Below, one piece after another: positions 1 to 8,014 of a DNA stretch of 64,000 bases; position 1 is the stretch's first letter, and each line of letters starts with the position of its first letter. The stretch lies in the NCBI GenBank assembly GCA_035649275.1, contig DASRJW010000141.1, positions 26,932 to 90,931 on the forward strand, in the 5' to 3' direction. The position numbers were made by a program, and so were the translations under genes. The stretch is from Candidatus Krumholzibacteriia bacterium (lineage in GTDB: Bacteria > Krumholzibacteriota > Krumholzibacteriia > G020349025). The notes beneath the pieces are model-generated. The model had not been told where the DNA came from. It searched no databases and saw only the letters and a list, made by a program, of their open reading frames with translations.

Positions 1-610
1 AGAGCTCCATGTAGTGCCGGCCGTCGCCGGTGAAGTAACGCACCCAGCGATCGATGAGCGGATGCTCGGCGAGCGCCAGATCGTGGCGGGGACCGCTCGG
101 TGTCTTCCTCTCCGCCTTGGCGTGCAGTGCAGCGAGGGCTGCGCTGTCGGCAGCAACGTCCTGCTCGGTCTCCGGCTCGGGTGCCTCTACTTCCGGCACG
201 TAGGCGACGGAGCGCTGGTACTCGCGCATCTCCTTCACCAGGCCCTGCAATCCTTCCAGACGCCCGGCCATGCTCTCGACGTAGAGTGATCCTGGCGGAC
301 CGATCTCGCGCTTCGCCCGCTCGACGTCGTTCTCGAGAAGGGCCAATGCCTCTTCGGCGCCGGGGAGGTCGTCCTCGCGCAGCGCTTGCAGCGTCTTGCG
401 GTAGGACCGATCCAGGTCCTTGAGTTCGGGATAGAGTACCTCGAGGTCGGTGCTGGTCTGCGCCGCCTCGGGCAGAAGGGTGGAGGCGACCTTGTCCACG
501 TCGGGCGGCGCCACCGTGGTCACTTCTTTGGGTGCGGGCACCATGGCGGGTTCGCGTGCCGGGGCCCCACAGCCGAAGAGCGCGAGGGTCGAGAAGACCC
601 CTAAGGCCAT
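1..610 (-). CDS. Membrane-bound lytic murein transglycosylase-like lipoprotein (partial, C-terminus outside window)
   Basis: The reading frame is open from the ATG at 608-610 to the left window edge, giving about 203 residues of the N-terminus. It begins with a short hydrophobic stretch ending in a lipobox-like LFGC (Cys about residue 14), so it is probably an outer-membrane lipoprotein. A linker rich in Pro, Glu and Ala and a helical region follow. The last visible residues, AEHPLIDRWVRYFTGDGRHY, match the segment that precedes the catalytic SLT (GH23) domain of MltD-type transglycosylases, which cleave peptidoglycan glycan strands. The catalytic Glu and any LysM repeats would lie outside the window. 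The signal peptide lacks positive charge from this ATG, so the true start may be a non-ATG codon slightly upstream. It is divergent from the diguanylate cyclase gene. Family assignment rests on the short C-terminal match. Confidence 0.62.
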   Translation of the reverse strand, partial: MALGVFSTLALFGCGAPAREPAMVPAPKEVTTVAPPDVDKVASTLLPEAAQTSTDLEVLYPELKDLDRSYRKTLQALREDDLPGAEEALALLENDVERAKREIGPPGSLYVESMAGRLEGLQGLVKEMREYQRSVAYVPEVEAPEPETEQDVAADSAALAALHAKAERKTPSGPRHDLALAEHPLIDRWVRYFTGDGRHYMEL

Positions 611-695
611 AGCACGGCCCCCCAGCCCACCCCACGCGGAGCGGGCCGGGGAGGCGCTGGAGGCGCCGCGGCCGCCAGCCTGCACGGGCACGCAA

Positions 696-724
696 TTGGC
701 TTTGCCAGGCGAGGTTGCTAGAAT
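696..724 (+). promoter_or_regulatory. Sigma-70-type promoter for the diguanylate cyclase gene
   Basis: TTGGCT (696-701) and TAGAAT (719-724) are separated by exactly 17 bases. The predicted transcription start near 731 gives a leader of about 87 bases before the ATG at 818. The site lies in the divergent intergenic region. Inferred from consensus only. Confidence 0.55.
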
Positions 725-817
725 CACTTCGAAGATTGGTGAAGGCCGGCTGTACGCACGCACCTCACGACCACCCTTTCCTTTGCGACAGCCGCTGCCC
801 GCGCGCCAGGGAGTGCG

Positions 818-2341
818 ATGCCTGCGAGGATCCCTGCCTTGACGATGCTGCGCCGACGCGATCCAGAGTTTCTCGTCGAGCGTTTGCTACCCCGTCACCT
901 TTTGACCGCAACCTGCAACGCGGCGCTGGATACGTCGCTCCGCCGCGGCGATCGGGCTCAGGTGTACGCGGCTTGCGTGGATGCGCTCCTCGATCTCTCC
1001 CGCCAGGGCCTCTACGTGGAGCGGCCCTCGGCGGACCAGGGGACGCGCGTTTTTGCCTCCACCACCACAGGGGATCGGATCCACCTCACACGTCACCCGC
1101 GGGCGGAGCAGCAAGCTTCGCGCCCGACCTCTAAGACTCTAGCGCAAGACCCCTCGGGTCCCCAACCGATCGTTGAGGAGAAAAAGGCGGGGCCCGGAGC
1201 CATGGTCCACGACGAGGACGTCCCGGGAAGCGCCGCACAGCAGCCCGAAGCGGCCGAATCGCTCGCCATCGAGGATTTATTGGCCCCTGAGAGCGAAGCG
1301 GGCCGCCCGTCCACACCCTCTGCTTCCCTCGCGCCGCAAGGGGCACCGCTGCAGGATGCGATGGCTCCAACCCGCACCGAAGCCGACACCTTGGCCCGCC
1401 TCGAGGGGATCCTTGGCCTCGCCGGCATCGAGGCCCGCCTCACCAGCCTGGCCGAAAGGCTCCGGCACCTGCTCACGCGCATCGAGGGGCTCTTTCCGGG
1501 TGCACAGGTGGCCATTCTGCACCTGGAGGGAGCGACGACGGAGGAGCTCGGGAACGGTCCCGTGCGCCTTCTCACCCGGAACGAAGTGGAAAACACCCCA
1601 CATTACGAGGCGGCGCTCCGGCGAGGAGACCTGCAATTCGCCACCACGGCCCCCGCTGGGGAGGACCCGGCACAGGGCACTCTCGCCGCCGTGGCGCCAC
1701 TCCGGGTGGGGGAGACCGCCTGGGGACTCCTCGAGATTCTGTGGCCCCGCGGCCGCTGGCAGACGACGCGGCAAGCGGCACCGCTCCTCCAGCACGTGGC
1801 GCGTCTCGCCGAGCTCGCCATCCAGAATCAGCAAACCTTGGAGAAGCTCGTCTTCGTCGATCCGTTGACCGGCGTGTACAACCGCGTCTTCTACGACCGG
1901 CAGCTGAGCCTGGAAATGGAGCGGGCGCACCGCACCAGCGGCAAGTTCGGTCTCCTCGTCATGGATGTGGACGACTTCAAGAGCGTCAACGACCGGCACG
2001 GCCACCGGGCCGGAGATCAAGTGCTCGCCGCCGTGGCGCAAGAAGTGCGGGAGCGCATGCGCAAGATCGATCTCCTCTTCCGCTACGGCGGCGAGGAGTT
2101 CGTTCTCCTCCTGCCCGGGGCGGACGGGGAAGAAACGCGGCGGACTGCGGAGCGCCTGCGCGCCGTGGTCAGCGAGCGCCGCTTCGAGGCGGAGGGCGCC
2201 CCGGCGCCGCTGCGTGTCACCGTGAGCTTGGGTGGCGCCATCTATCCTGACGACGCGCGCACCGCGACCGGCCTCTTCCGCCATGCCGACAACGCGCTCT
2301 ACCGAGCGAAGGAGCAAGGGAAGAACCGCGTCGCCTTTTGA
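818..2341 (+). CDS. Diguanylate cyclase (GGDEF domain with N-terminal GAF-like sensor)
   Basis: A 507-residue protein predicted to make cyclic di-GMP from two GTP. The C-terminal third (about residues 345-505) is a GGDEF domain with the active-site loop as GGEEF starting at residue 424 in RYGGEEFVLLLP. An RKID sequence five residues before it fits the RxxD inhibitory site, so product feedback inhibition is likely retained. Residues about 205-340 look like a GAF-type ligand-binding region; residues 1-200 are variable and rich in Ala, Pro and Glu. No membrane segment is evident, so it is probably cytoplasmic. A GGGAG ribosome site five bases before ATG 818 supports this start over ATG 845. comEC follows directly. 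The input signal is unknown. Confidence 0.9.
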   Translation: MPARIPALTMLRRRDPEFLVERLLPRHLLTATCNAALDTSLRRGDRAQVYAACVDALLDLSRQGLYVERPSADQGTRVFASTTTGDRIHLTRHPRAEQQASRPTSKTLAQDPSGPQPIVEEKKAGPGAMVHDEDVPGSAAQQPEAAESLAIEDLLAPESEAGRPSTPSASLAPQGAPLQDAMAPTRTEADTLARLEGILGLAGIEARLTSLAERLRHLLTRIEGLFPGAQVAILHLEGATTEELGNGPVRLLTRNEVENTPHYEAALRRGDLQFATTAPAGEDPAQGTLAAVAPLRVGETAWGLLEILWPRGRWQTTRQAAPLLQHVARLAELAIQNQQTLEKLVFVDPLTGVYNRVFYDRQLSLEMERAHRTSGKFGLLVMDVDDFKSVNDRHGHRAGDQVLAAVAQEVRERMRKIDLLFRYGGEEFVLLLPGADGEETRRTAERLRAVVSERRFEAEGAPAPLRVTVSLGGAIYPDDARTATGLFRHADNALYRAKEQGKNRVAF

Positions 2342-4791
2342 TCTTGGCCGGGCGCCGCGTCGCCTTCCGGCGCGGTCGCGTCCCCGCGGATCCCCCCCCG
2401 AAACCTCCGCCAAGAATGTGGTTCCGCCTCGTCGCAGCGTACGCGGCCGGGGCTCTGGCGCTCCCGCCCGCCGCCGCGTGGCAACTCGTGGCCGCGGCGC
2501 TCCTGGTGCTGGCTGCCCTCTCGAGCAGGCGCGGCCGCCGCTTGCGCCTCGCCTGCGGTTGGATTCCTGCCTGCGTCCTGGCCGTTGGTTTCGGCTTCCT
2601 CGTCCGGCACGGGGAGGGGCGCGCTGCTGCGAGCCAGACCGAAGACGTCGTCGCCGAGGGCTGGATCGCCAGCCGTCCCGAACCGGGCCGCCGCGGCGCG
2701 AGCGCCTGGTTCGTGCTCGAGCGGGTGCACGGTTCCCCAGCGACAGGCGCAGCGCACTTCCGTAGCGGAGAGCGCGTGCAGCTCCGCTCGCGTTCAGCTC
2801 TCCCCGGCTTCGGCCGCAGGCTCCGTGTGCAGGGCCCTCTGCGACCGGGCCGGGGGCCGCGGAATTTCCATGCTTTCGACGAACGCCATTTCCTGGCGGC
2901 GCACGCAGCAGCTGCCGTGCTCGAGGCGAAGCGCATCGTCGTGCTCCCGGGCCACGGAGGACGAGCCTGGCAACGCGACCTGGTGGAACCGGTGCGCACC
3001 ACACTCGCAACAGAACTCGCCTCCACGCTCGCCCGGGACGAGGCCAGCATCCTTACCGCGCTCGTGCTCGGCATCGACGATTCCATCGACCCAGCGGTGC
3101 AGGAGACCTGGCGCGGTCTCGGCATGACCCACGTGCTCGCCGTGAGCGGGATGCACGTGAGCCTCGTCGCCACCGCGCTCCTCGCCATCACCGGCACGCC
3201 CCGCCGGCGACGGGGACTGTGTGCCCTGCTCGGGGGACTCGCTCTCTACACCGCCCTCGCGGGTCTCGCGCCTTCGGTCCTCCGCGCTGCGGTCATGGCG
3301 GCCTGGGCGGCTGTGGCGCTCCATCTCGGGCGTCCGGTGCACGGCATCGGGGCTCTCGGTCTCGCCAGCGTGACGCTTCTCGCTTCCGTCCCGGCGCTCC
3401 GCCACGACCTCGGTTTTCAACTCTCCTGCGCCGCCACCCTCGGCATCCTCGTCTGGGCGGCGCCGCTGCAAGCCCTCGGGCGTCGCCTCGCCGCCCGGCG
3501 CGGCGGCAAGGTGGCCGCTTTCTGCCTCACTAGCATCGGTCTCGGTCTCGCCGCCCAACTGGCGACGCTGCCCATCGTCTACGCCCGCTTCGGCTACCTG
3601 TCGCGGGCTGCACCTCTCGCCGACTTGGCCCTCGTCCCGCTCGCCAACGCTGCTCTCGTCCTCGGCCTCGCCGGAGCGCCGCTCGCCCTCGTGGCACCGA
3701 GCTTGGCGCGACCGCTCTGGCTTCTCGCCGGTGCCTTGCTGCATGTCACGTTGGCGCTCGCCGACGTGGTCATGCGGGCCGGCGATCCGCGTTGGTTCCT
3801 GCCCACGCAACCCGTCGCGCTCGTTCTCGCCACGCTCGCAACCATCGCCACCTTGGCCGCCGGTGTGCAGGTGGGGAAGGGCCGCTGGCGCGCCGGCGTG
3901 TTCTCCCAGAGCGGTGCGGCCTTCGCCTTCGCTGCCCTCGCCTTCGTTTCCGCACGACCCCCTGCACCCGCCTGGCGACTCGAAGCCCTCGACGTCGGTC
4001 AAGGCGACGCCTTGCTCTTGAGCCTCGGGAAGGACGCCTGGCTCGTGGATGCAGGGGACGCGCGTCCCGTCGACCAGGGTGAGCGCGTGATCCTGCCGCA
4101 CCTGCGCCGGCTCGGCCTTCGCCGCTTGCGCGGCCTGTTCCTCACCCATCCGCACCGGGATCACTGCGGCGGCGCCGCGAGCGTCCTCGCAGGGTTCCCC
4201 GTCGACACGCTGTACCTGGCGCAGGCGTCCGCGGAGGACCCGACTTATGCGCCACTTCGCGCCCACGGCACACCGGTGCGGCTGCTGCACGCGGGCTCCC
4301 ACATCACCCTCGGCCCCCGTTACGAGGCGCAGGTGTTGTGGCCGCCGGCGGTGGATTCCCTGCGCTCCGGCGCCAACGGGCAATCGCTCGTTCTCTGGGC
4401 GCGCGGGGCCGCATTGCCCCAGCTCCTCGCCATGGGCGACCTCGAAGCCGACGGCGAGGCGCTGCTCCTCCAGCGTGCGGCTCCGGCTCTCACCGGCGAG
4501 GCGGCTGATTTCCTGGTGCTGAAGGCTGGGCACCACGGGAGTCGCACCAGCTCGACGCCGGCGTTCCTCGAGGCGATCGATGCCGAGGTGGCGTTGGTGA
4601 GCGTGGGGGAGAGCAACCGCTACGGTCATCCTGCAACGGCCACACTCGCAGCCCTGGAAGCGCGGGACTGCCGCGTGCTGCGCACCGATCGTGGTGGCGC
4701 CATCCGGCTCCTGTTGCGCGGGAAAACGCTCTGGCTCGAACGACCGGACGCGCGCCCGGCTGCGATTGACGCCTCCGCGAGTGCACCCTAG
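2338..4791 (+). CDS. comEC: ComEC/Rec2-family DNA internalisation protein
   Basis: An integral membrane protein of about 790-817 residues, of the family that carries single-stranded DNA across the inner membrane during natural transformation. Several N-terminal hydrophobic segments are followed by the multi-spanning Competence domain (around LAVSGMHVSLVATALLAI) and a C-terminal metallo-beta-lactamase-like domain. The metal motif is HPHRDH, about residue 605, with the conserved GHHGS further on. The longest frame starts at TTG 2338, overlapping the previous stop as TTGA. ATG 2416 starts just before the first membrane helix and is equally plausible; neither has a convincing ribosome site. No pilus or comEA genes are in the window, so competence itself is inferred. 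Confidence 0.9.
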   Translation: MILAGRRVAFRRGRVPADPPPKPPPRMWFRLVAAYAAGALALPPAAAWQLVAAALLVLAALSSRRGRRLRLACGWIPACVLAVGFGFLVRHGEGRAAASQTEDVVAEGWIASRPEPGRRGASAWFVLERVHGSPATGAAHFRSGERVQLRSRSALPGFGRRLRVQGPLRPGRGPRNFHAFDERHFLAAHAAAAVLEAKRIVVLPGHGGRAWQRDLVEPVRTTLATELASTLARDEASILTALVLGIDDSIDPAVQETWRGLGMTHVLAVSGMHVSLVATALLAITGTPRRRRGLCALLGGLALYTALAGLAPSVLRAAVMAAWAAVALHLGRPVHGIGALGLASVTLLASVPALRHDLGFQLSCAATLGILVWAAPLQALGRRLAARRGGKVAAFCLTSIGLGLAAQLATLPIVYARFGYLSRAAPLADLALVPLANAALVLGLAGAPLALVAPSLARPLWLLAGALLHVTLALADVVMRAGDPRWFLPTQPVALVLATLATIATLAAGVQVGKGRWRAGVFSQSGAAFAFAALAFVSARPPAPAWRLEALDVGQGDALLLSLGKDAWLVDAGDARPVDQGERVILPHLRRLGLRRLRGLFLTHPHRDHCGGAASVLAGFPVDTLYLAQASAEDPTYAPLRAHGTPVRLLHAGSHITLGPRYEAQVLWPPAVDSLRSGANGQSLVLWARGAALPQLLAMGDLEADGEALLLQRAAPALTGEAADFLVLKAGHHGSRTSSTPAFLEAIDAEVALVSVGESNRYGHPATATLAALEARDCRVLRTDRGGAIRLLLRGKTLWLERPDARPAAIDASASAP

Positions 4792-4794
4792 AAT
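4766..4794 (+). promoter_or_regulatory. Promoter of the purine operon, inside the end of comEC
   Basis: TTGACG (4766-4771), a 17-base spacer and TAGAAT (4789-4794). Transcription would start near 4801, leaving a leader of about 58 bases before the purN start at 4859. No purine riboswitch-like structure was recognised in that leader. Confidence 0.65.
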
Positions 4795-4858
4795 CCGGCC
4801 TCGTCAAGCCCGTCGCGTCGCGCCGCTTTTTTCTTTCCCCGACGGCGCAGGAGGACCC

Positions 4859-5521
4859 GTGGAGCGCGAGGTCCGGGTCGGCGTTCTGGCGTCCGGCCGC
4901 GGTTCGAATCTCGAAGCGTTGTGGCGTGCCGAGCAAGCCGGCACGCTCGGAGCGCGTCTCGTCGCCGTCGCGAGCGACCACCGCACCGCGCCGGCGCTGC
5001 AGCTGGCGGCGCGCTTCGGGCTCCCCGCCCTCGCCGTCGATGCCGGGCCGCGTCGCGGTCGCATGACGGCGGTAGCCGAGGCGGAGATCGTCGCCTTCCT
5101 GCGCGCGCAGCGTGTCGATCTCGTCTGCCTCGCAGGCTTCATGCGGCTGCTCGGGACACCGCTCCTCGAAGCCTACCCGGGCGCCATCCTCAACATCCAT
5201 CCGTCGCTGTTGCCGAGCTTCCCGGGCCTCGAAGCGCAGGCTCGAGCGCTGGAGCATGGCGTCAAGGTGGCGGGGTGCAGCGTGCACTTCGTCGACGCCG
5301 GTGTCGATACGGGTCCCATCGTGGCGCAGGCCACCGTGCCGGTGCACGAAGACGACACGCCGGAAACGCTGGCGGCCCGCATCCTGGAGCAAGAGCATCG
5401 TCTCTATCCGTACGCCGTCCGCCTGTGGGCCGAAGGCCGTCTGCAGGTGCGGGACCGGCGCGTGTTCATCCGCGAGCCGAGCCTCGGTAGCAGCGGCCGC
5501 AGCCGGGAGGAACGATCCTGA
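4859..5521 (+). CDS. purN: Phosphoribosylglycinamide formyltransferase (GART)
   Basis: A 220-residue protein that transfers a formyl group from 10-formyl-THF to GAR, the third step of purine synthesis. It starts VGVLASGRGSNLEAL, the phosphate-binding loop of this family, and carries the catalytic set N112, H114 (NIHPSLLPSFPG) and D150 (VDAGVDTGPIV). A longer in-frame extension exists upstream, but GTG 4859 is chosen because an excellent GGAGGA ribosome site sits just before it and the family begins there. First gene of purN-purC-purH, with guaA next. Confidence 0.95.
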   Translation: MEREVRVGVLASGRGSNLEALWRAEQAGTLGARLVAVASDHRTAPALQLAARFGLPALAVDAGPRRGRMTAVAEAEIVAFLRAQRVDLVCLAGFMRLLGTPLLEAYPGAILNIHPSLLPSFPGLEAQARALEHGVKVAGCSVHFVDAGVDTGPIVAQATVPVHEDDTPETLAARILEQEHRLYPYAVRLWAEGRLQVRDRRVFIREPSLGSSGRSREERS

Positions 5522-5529
5522 AAGCCCTG

Positions 5530-6426
5530 ATGAGCACCCGCGACCTCGGCTTGCGGCCCACGTCCGCGGGCAAGGTGCGCGACCTCTTCGATCTCGGCGA
5601 CCGCTTGCTGCTCGTCGCCTCGGACCGCATCTCCGCCTACGACGTCGTCTTCGACGACCCCATCCCGGGCAAGGGCATGCTCCTCACCCAGATGAGCCTG
5701 GCCTGGTTCGATCTGTTGCGGGACGTGCGCGAGAACCACCTGCTGACGGCGGACGTGTCCGAGTTCCCCGCGCCGTTCTGCGACCACGAGGAACTGGCCG
5801 GGCGCAGCATGCTGGTGCGCAAGGCGCGCCGTGTCGACGCGGAGTGCATCGTGCGCGGCTATCTCGCCGGCAGCGGCTGGCGCGACTACCAGGAGAGCGG
5901 CCGCATCTGTGGACTTTCCCTGCCCCAGGGACTGAGGGAATCCGAGCGTCTCCCCAAACCTCTGTTCACGCCTTCCACGAAGGCGGAGAGCGGCCACGAT
6001 CGCAACATCGACCATGCCGAGCTGGAAGGCCTGGTGGGGAAGGAGACGGCGGCGGCGCTCGAGCGCGCCTCGATCGAGATCTACCAGCGCGCTGCCGACT
6101 ATGCCCGAGAGCGCGGCATCCTGCTGGCGGACACGAAGTTCGAGTTCGGCTACGTGGAGGGACGACTCATTCTCATCGACGAGGCCTTGTCGCCCGATTC
6201 GTCGCGCTTCTGGCCGGCCGAAGATTACGCCGTGGGCCGCGCGCAACAGAGCTTCGACAAGCAGTTCCTGCGCGACTGGCTGGATGCGAGCGGTTGGGAC
6301 CACTCGCCGCCGCCGCCGCGGCTGCCGGCGGCCATCGTGCAGCGGACCCAGGAGCGTTACGTCGAGGCTTTGCGCCGGCTCTTCCCTCGAGTGCTGGCGT
6401 CGCTGCCGGCGGCGGTGGCGCCATGA
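5530..6426 (+). CDS. purC: SAICAR synthetase
   Basis: A 298-residue phosphoribosylaminoimidazole-succinocarboxamide synthase, which joins CAIR and aspartate with ATP. The N-terminus (SAGKVRDLFDLGDRLLLVAS, then DRISAYD) and EFGYVEGRLILIDE are typical of the longer SAICAR synthetase form. ATG 5530 has no ribosome site at normal distance. A strong GGGAGG (5505-5510) lies seven bases before an in-frame CTG at 5518 that overlaps the purN stop as CTGA, so translation may start four codons earlier. The stop overlaps the purH start as ATGA. Confidence 0.95.
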   Translation: MSTRDLGLRPTSAGKVRDLFDLGDRLLLVASDRISAYDVVFDDPIPGKGMLLTQMSLAWFDLLRDVRENHLLTADVSEFPAPFCDHEELAGRSMLVRKARRVDAECIVRGYLAGSGWRDYQESGRICGLSLPQGLRESERLPKPLFTPSTKAESGHDRNIDHAELEGLVGKETAAALERASIEIYQRAADYARERGILLADTKFEFGYVEGRLILIDEALSPDSSRFWPAEDYAVGRAQQSFDKQFLRDWLDASGWDHSPPPPRLPAAIVQRTQERYVEALRRLFPRVLASLPAAVAP

Positions 6427-7961
6427 GCGCCTTCCGCATCCGGCGTGCCGTCCTCTCGGTCACCGACAAGAGCGGACTCGTGGAGCTGGCGCGCGCCCTC
6501 GTGGGCCGGGACGTGCAGCTCTTCGCCTCGGGAGGGACGGCGCAGCATCTGCAAAACGCCGGTGTGGAGACGACGGGCGTCGAGGAGCTGACCCACTTTC
6601 CGGAGATGCTCGACGGCCGGGTGAAGACGCTGCACCCCGGCATCTTGGCGGGAGTGCTCGCCGACAAGCAGAACCCGGCGCACCGCCAGGATCTCGAGAA
6701 GAACGGGCTCGTCCCGGTGGACTTGGTGGTGGTCAACTTCTACGCTTTCGAGGCCGCCGCCAAGAGCGAAGCGCTGCCCATCGAGGCCATCGACATCGGC
6801 GGACCGACCCTGGTGCGGGCCGCCGCCAAAAACTTCGCCAGCGTCGCCGTTCTCACCTCGCCGCTGGACTATCCGGACTTCCTCGCCGCCTTCGCCCGGG
6901 ACGCGGTGGACCTGGACTTCCGGCGCGGGCTGGCCACGCGCGCCTTCGCTCGCGTCGCCGACTACGATCGAGCCATCGCGACGCACTTCCTTGCCGGCAG
7001 CGGACCGGCCGCACCGGAGCTGCAAGGTCGCCGGTACGCACCGGGGGAGGCACTGCGCTATGGGGAGAATCCGCACCAGCAGGCCAAGCTCTGGCTCGAG
7101 CAACCGCCTTGGGGATTGGGTGCGGCCAAGCAGCGTGGCGGGGATGCGCTCTCCTACAACAACTATATGGATGCCGATGGGGCACTCGACTTGGTCTTCG
7201 ACCTGGGCGAGCGGCCGGCATGCGCCATCGTGAAGCACAACACTCCTTGTGGTGCCGCCCAGGGGGCGACGGCGAGCGCCGCCTTCACCGCCGCGCTGGA
7301 GTGCGACCCGGTGTCGGCCTTCGGCGGCGTGGTGGGCTTCAACACCAGCGTCGACGCGGAGACGGCGTCGGCGCTGGCGAGCCACTTTTTCGAGGTGGTG
7401 TGCGCCCCCAGCTTCGCGCCCGTGGCACTGGAGATCCTGCAGGCGAAGAAGCGCTTGCGCCTCCTCGCGGTGCGGCGCGAACCCTGGAATCTGGGGCCGC
7501 TGGTGGCGCGGGAGCTCCATGGGGCCTTGCTGGTGCAGGACCGCGACCACGGCTTCGACGAGCTGGGGGAGATGGAGGTCGCGACGCGGGCGCAACCGAC
7601 GCCCTCGGAGCGCGAGGACGCCACCTTTCTCTGGATCGTGGCGAAGCACGTGCGCTCCAACGCCATCGTCGTCGGCCGCGAGCGCCGCACCCTCGGCATC
7701 GGCGCCGGCCAGATGAGCCGCGTGGACAGCTGCGATCTCGCAGTGAGCAAGGCGCGGCACGCGGGGCACGACCTGAGCGGGAGCATCGCCGCTTCCGACG
7801 CCTTCTTCCCGTTCCCCGACGGTGTCGAGCGCCTGGCCGAAGCGGGTGTCCGGGTCATCGTGCAGCCCGGCGGTTCGAAGCGCGATGCCGAGGTCCTCTC
7901 GGTCGCCGACCGCCTGGGGATCTGCATGCTCCTCGCGCGCCGCCGGCACTTCCGGCACTGA
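6423..7961 (+). CDS. purH: Bifunctional AICAR transformylase / IMP cyclohydrolase
   Basis: A 512-residue enzyme that does the last two steps to IMP. The N-terminal MGS-like cyclohydrolase domain (residues 1 to about 195) includes DGRVKTLHPGILAG. The C-terminal transformylase domain includes the catalytic K271-H272 pair in VKHNTPCGAA and the late motif SDAFFPFPDGVE. Length and order are normal for PurH. The ATG overlaps the purC stop by four bases, indicating translational coupling. Confidence 0.97.
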   Translation: MSAFRIRRAVLSVTDKSGLVELARALVGRDVQLFASGGTAQHLQNAGVETTGVEELTHFPEMLDGRVKTLHPGILAGVLADKQNPAHRQDLEKNGLVPVDLVVVNFYAFEAAAKSEALPIEAIDIGGPTLVRAAAKNFASVAVLTSPLDYPDFLAAFARDAVDLDFRRGLATRAFARVADYDRAIATHFLAGSGPAAPELQGRRYAPGEALRYGENPHQQAKLWLEQPPWGLGAAKQRGGDALSYNNYMDADGALDLVFDLGERPACAIVKHNTPCGAAQGATASAAFTAALECDPVSAFGGVVGFNTSVDAETASALASHFFEVVCAPSFAPVALEILQAKKRLRLLAVRREPWNLGPLVARELHGALLVQDRDHGFDELGEMEVATRAQPTPSEREDATFLWIVAKHVRSNAIVVGRERRTLGIGAGQMSRVDSCDLAVSKARHAGHDLSGSIAASDAFFPFPDGVERLAEAGVRVIVQPGGSKRDAEVLSVADRLGICMLLARRRHFRH

Positions 7962-8014
7962 GCCCACGAGTCTCTGCGCGCCCGCGGAAGGATGGCGCCT
8001 AAGTAGGCACTCCC

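Noticed and set aside
1277-3010. Long minus-strand frame of 577 codons opposite the diguanylate cyclase and comEC
   Set aside because: It is antisense to two well-supported genes, is Arg/Gly/Pro-rich and shows no domain; such shadows are common at this GC content.
2794-4629. Minus-strand frame of 611 codons opposite comEC
   Set aside because: Its composition is the mirror of the Leu/Ala-rich comEC codons and it has no recognisable motif or ribosome site.
4691-4858. Longer purN beginning at 4691
   Set aside because: The extension lies inside comEC and has no conservation; GTG 4859 has an excellent ribosome site and fits the family start.
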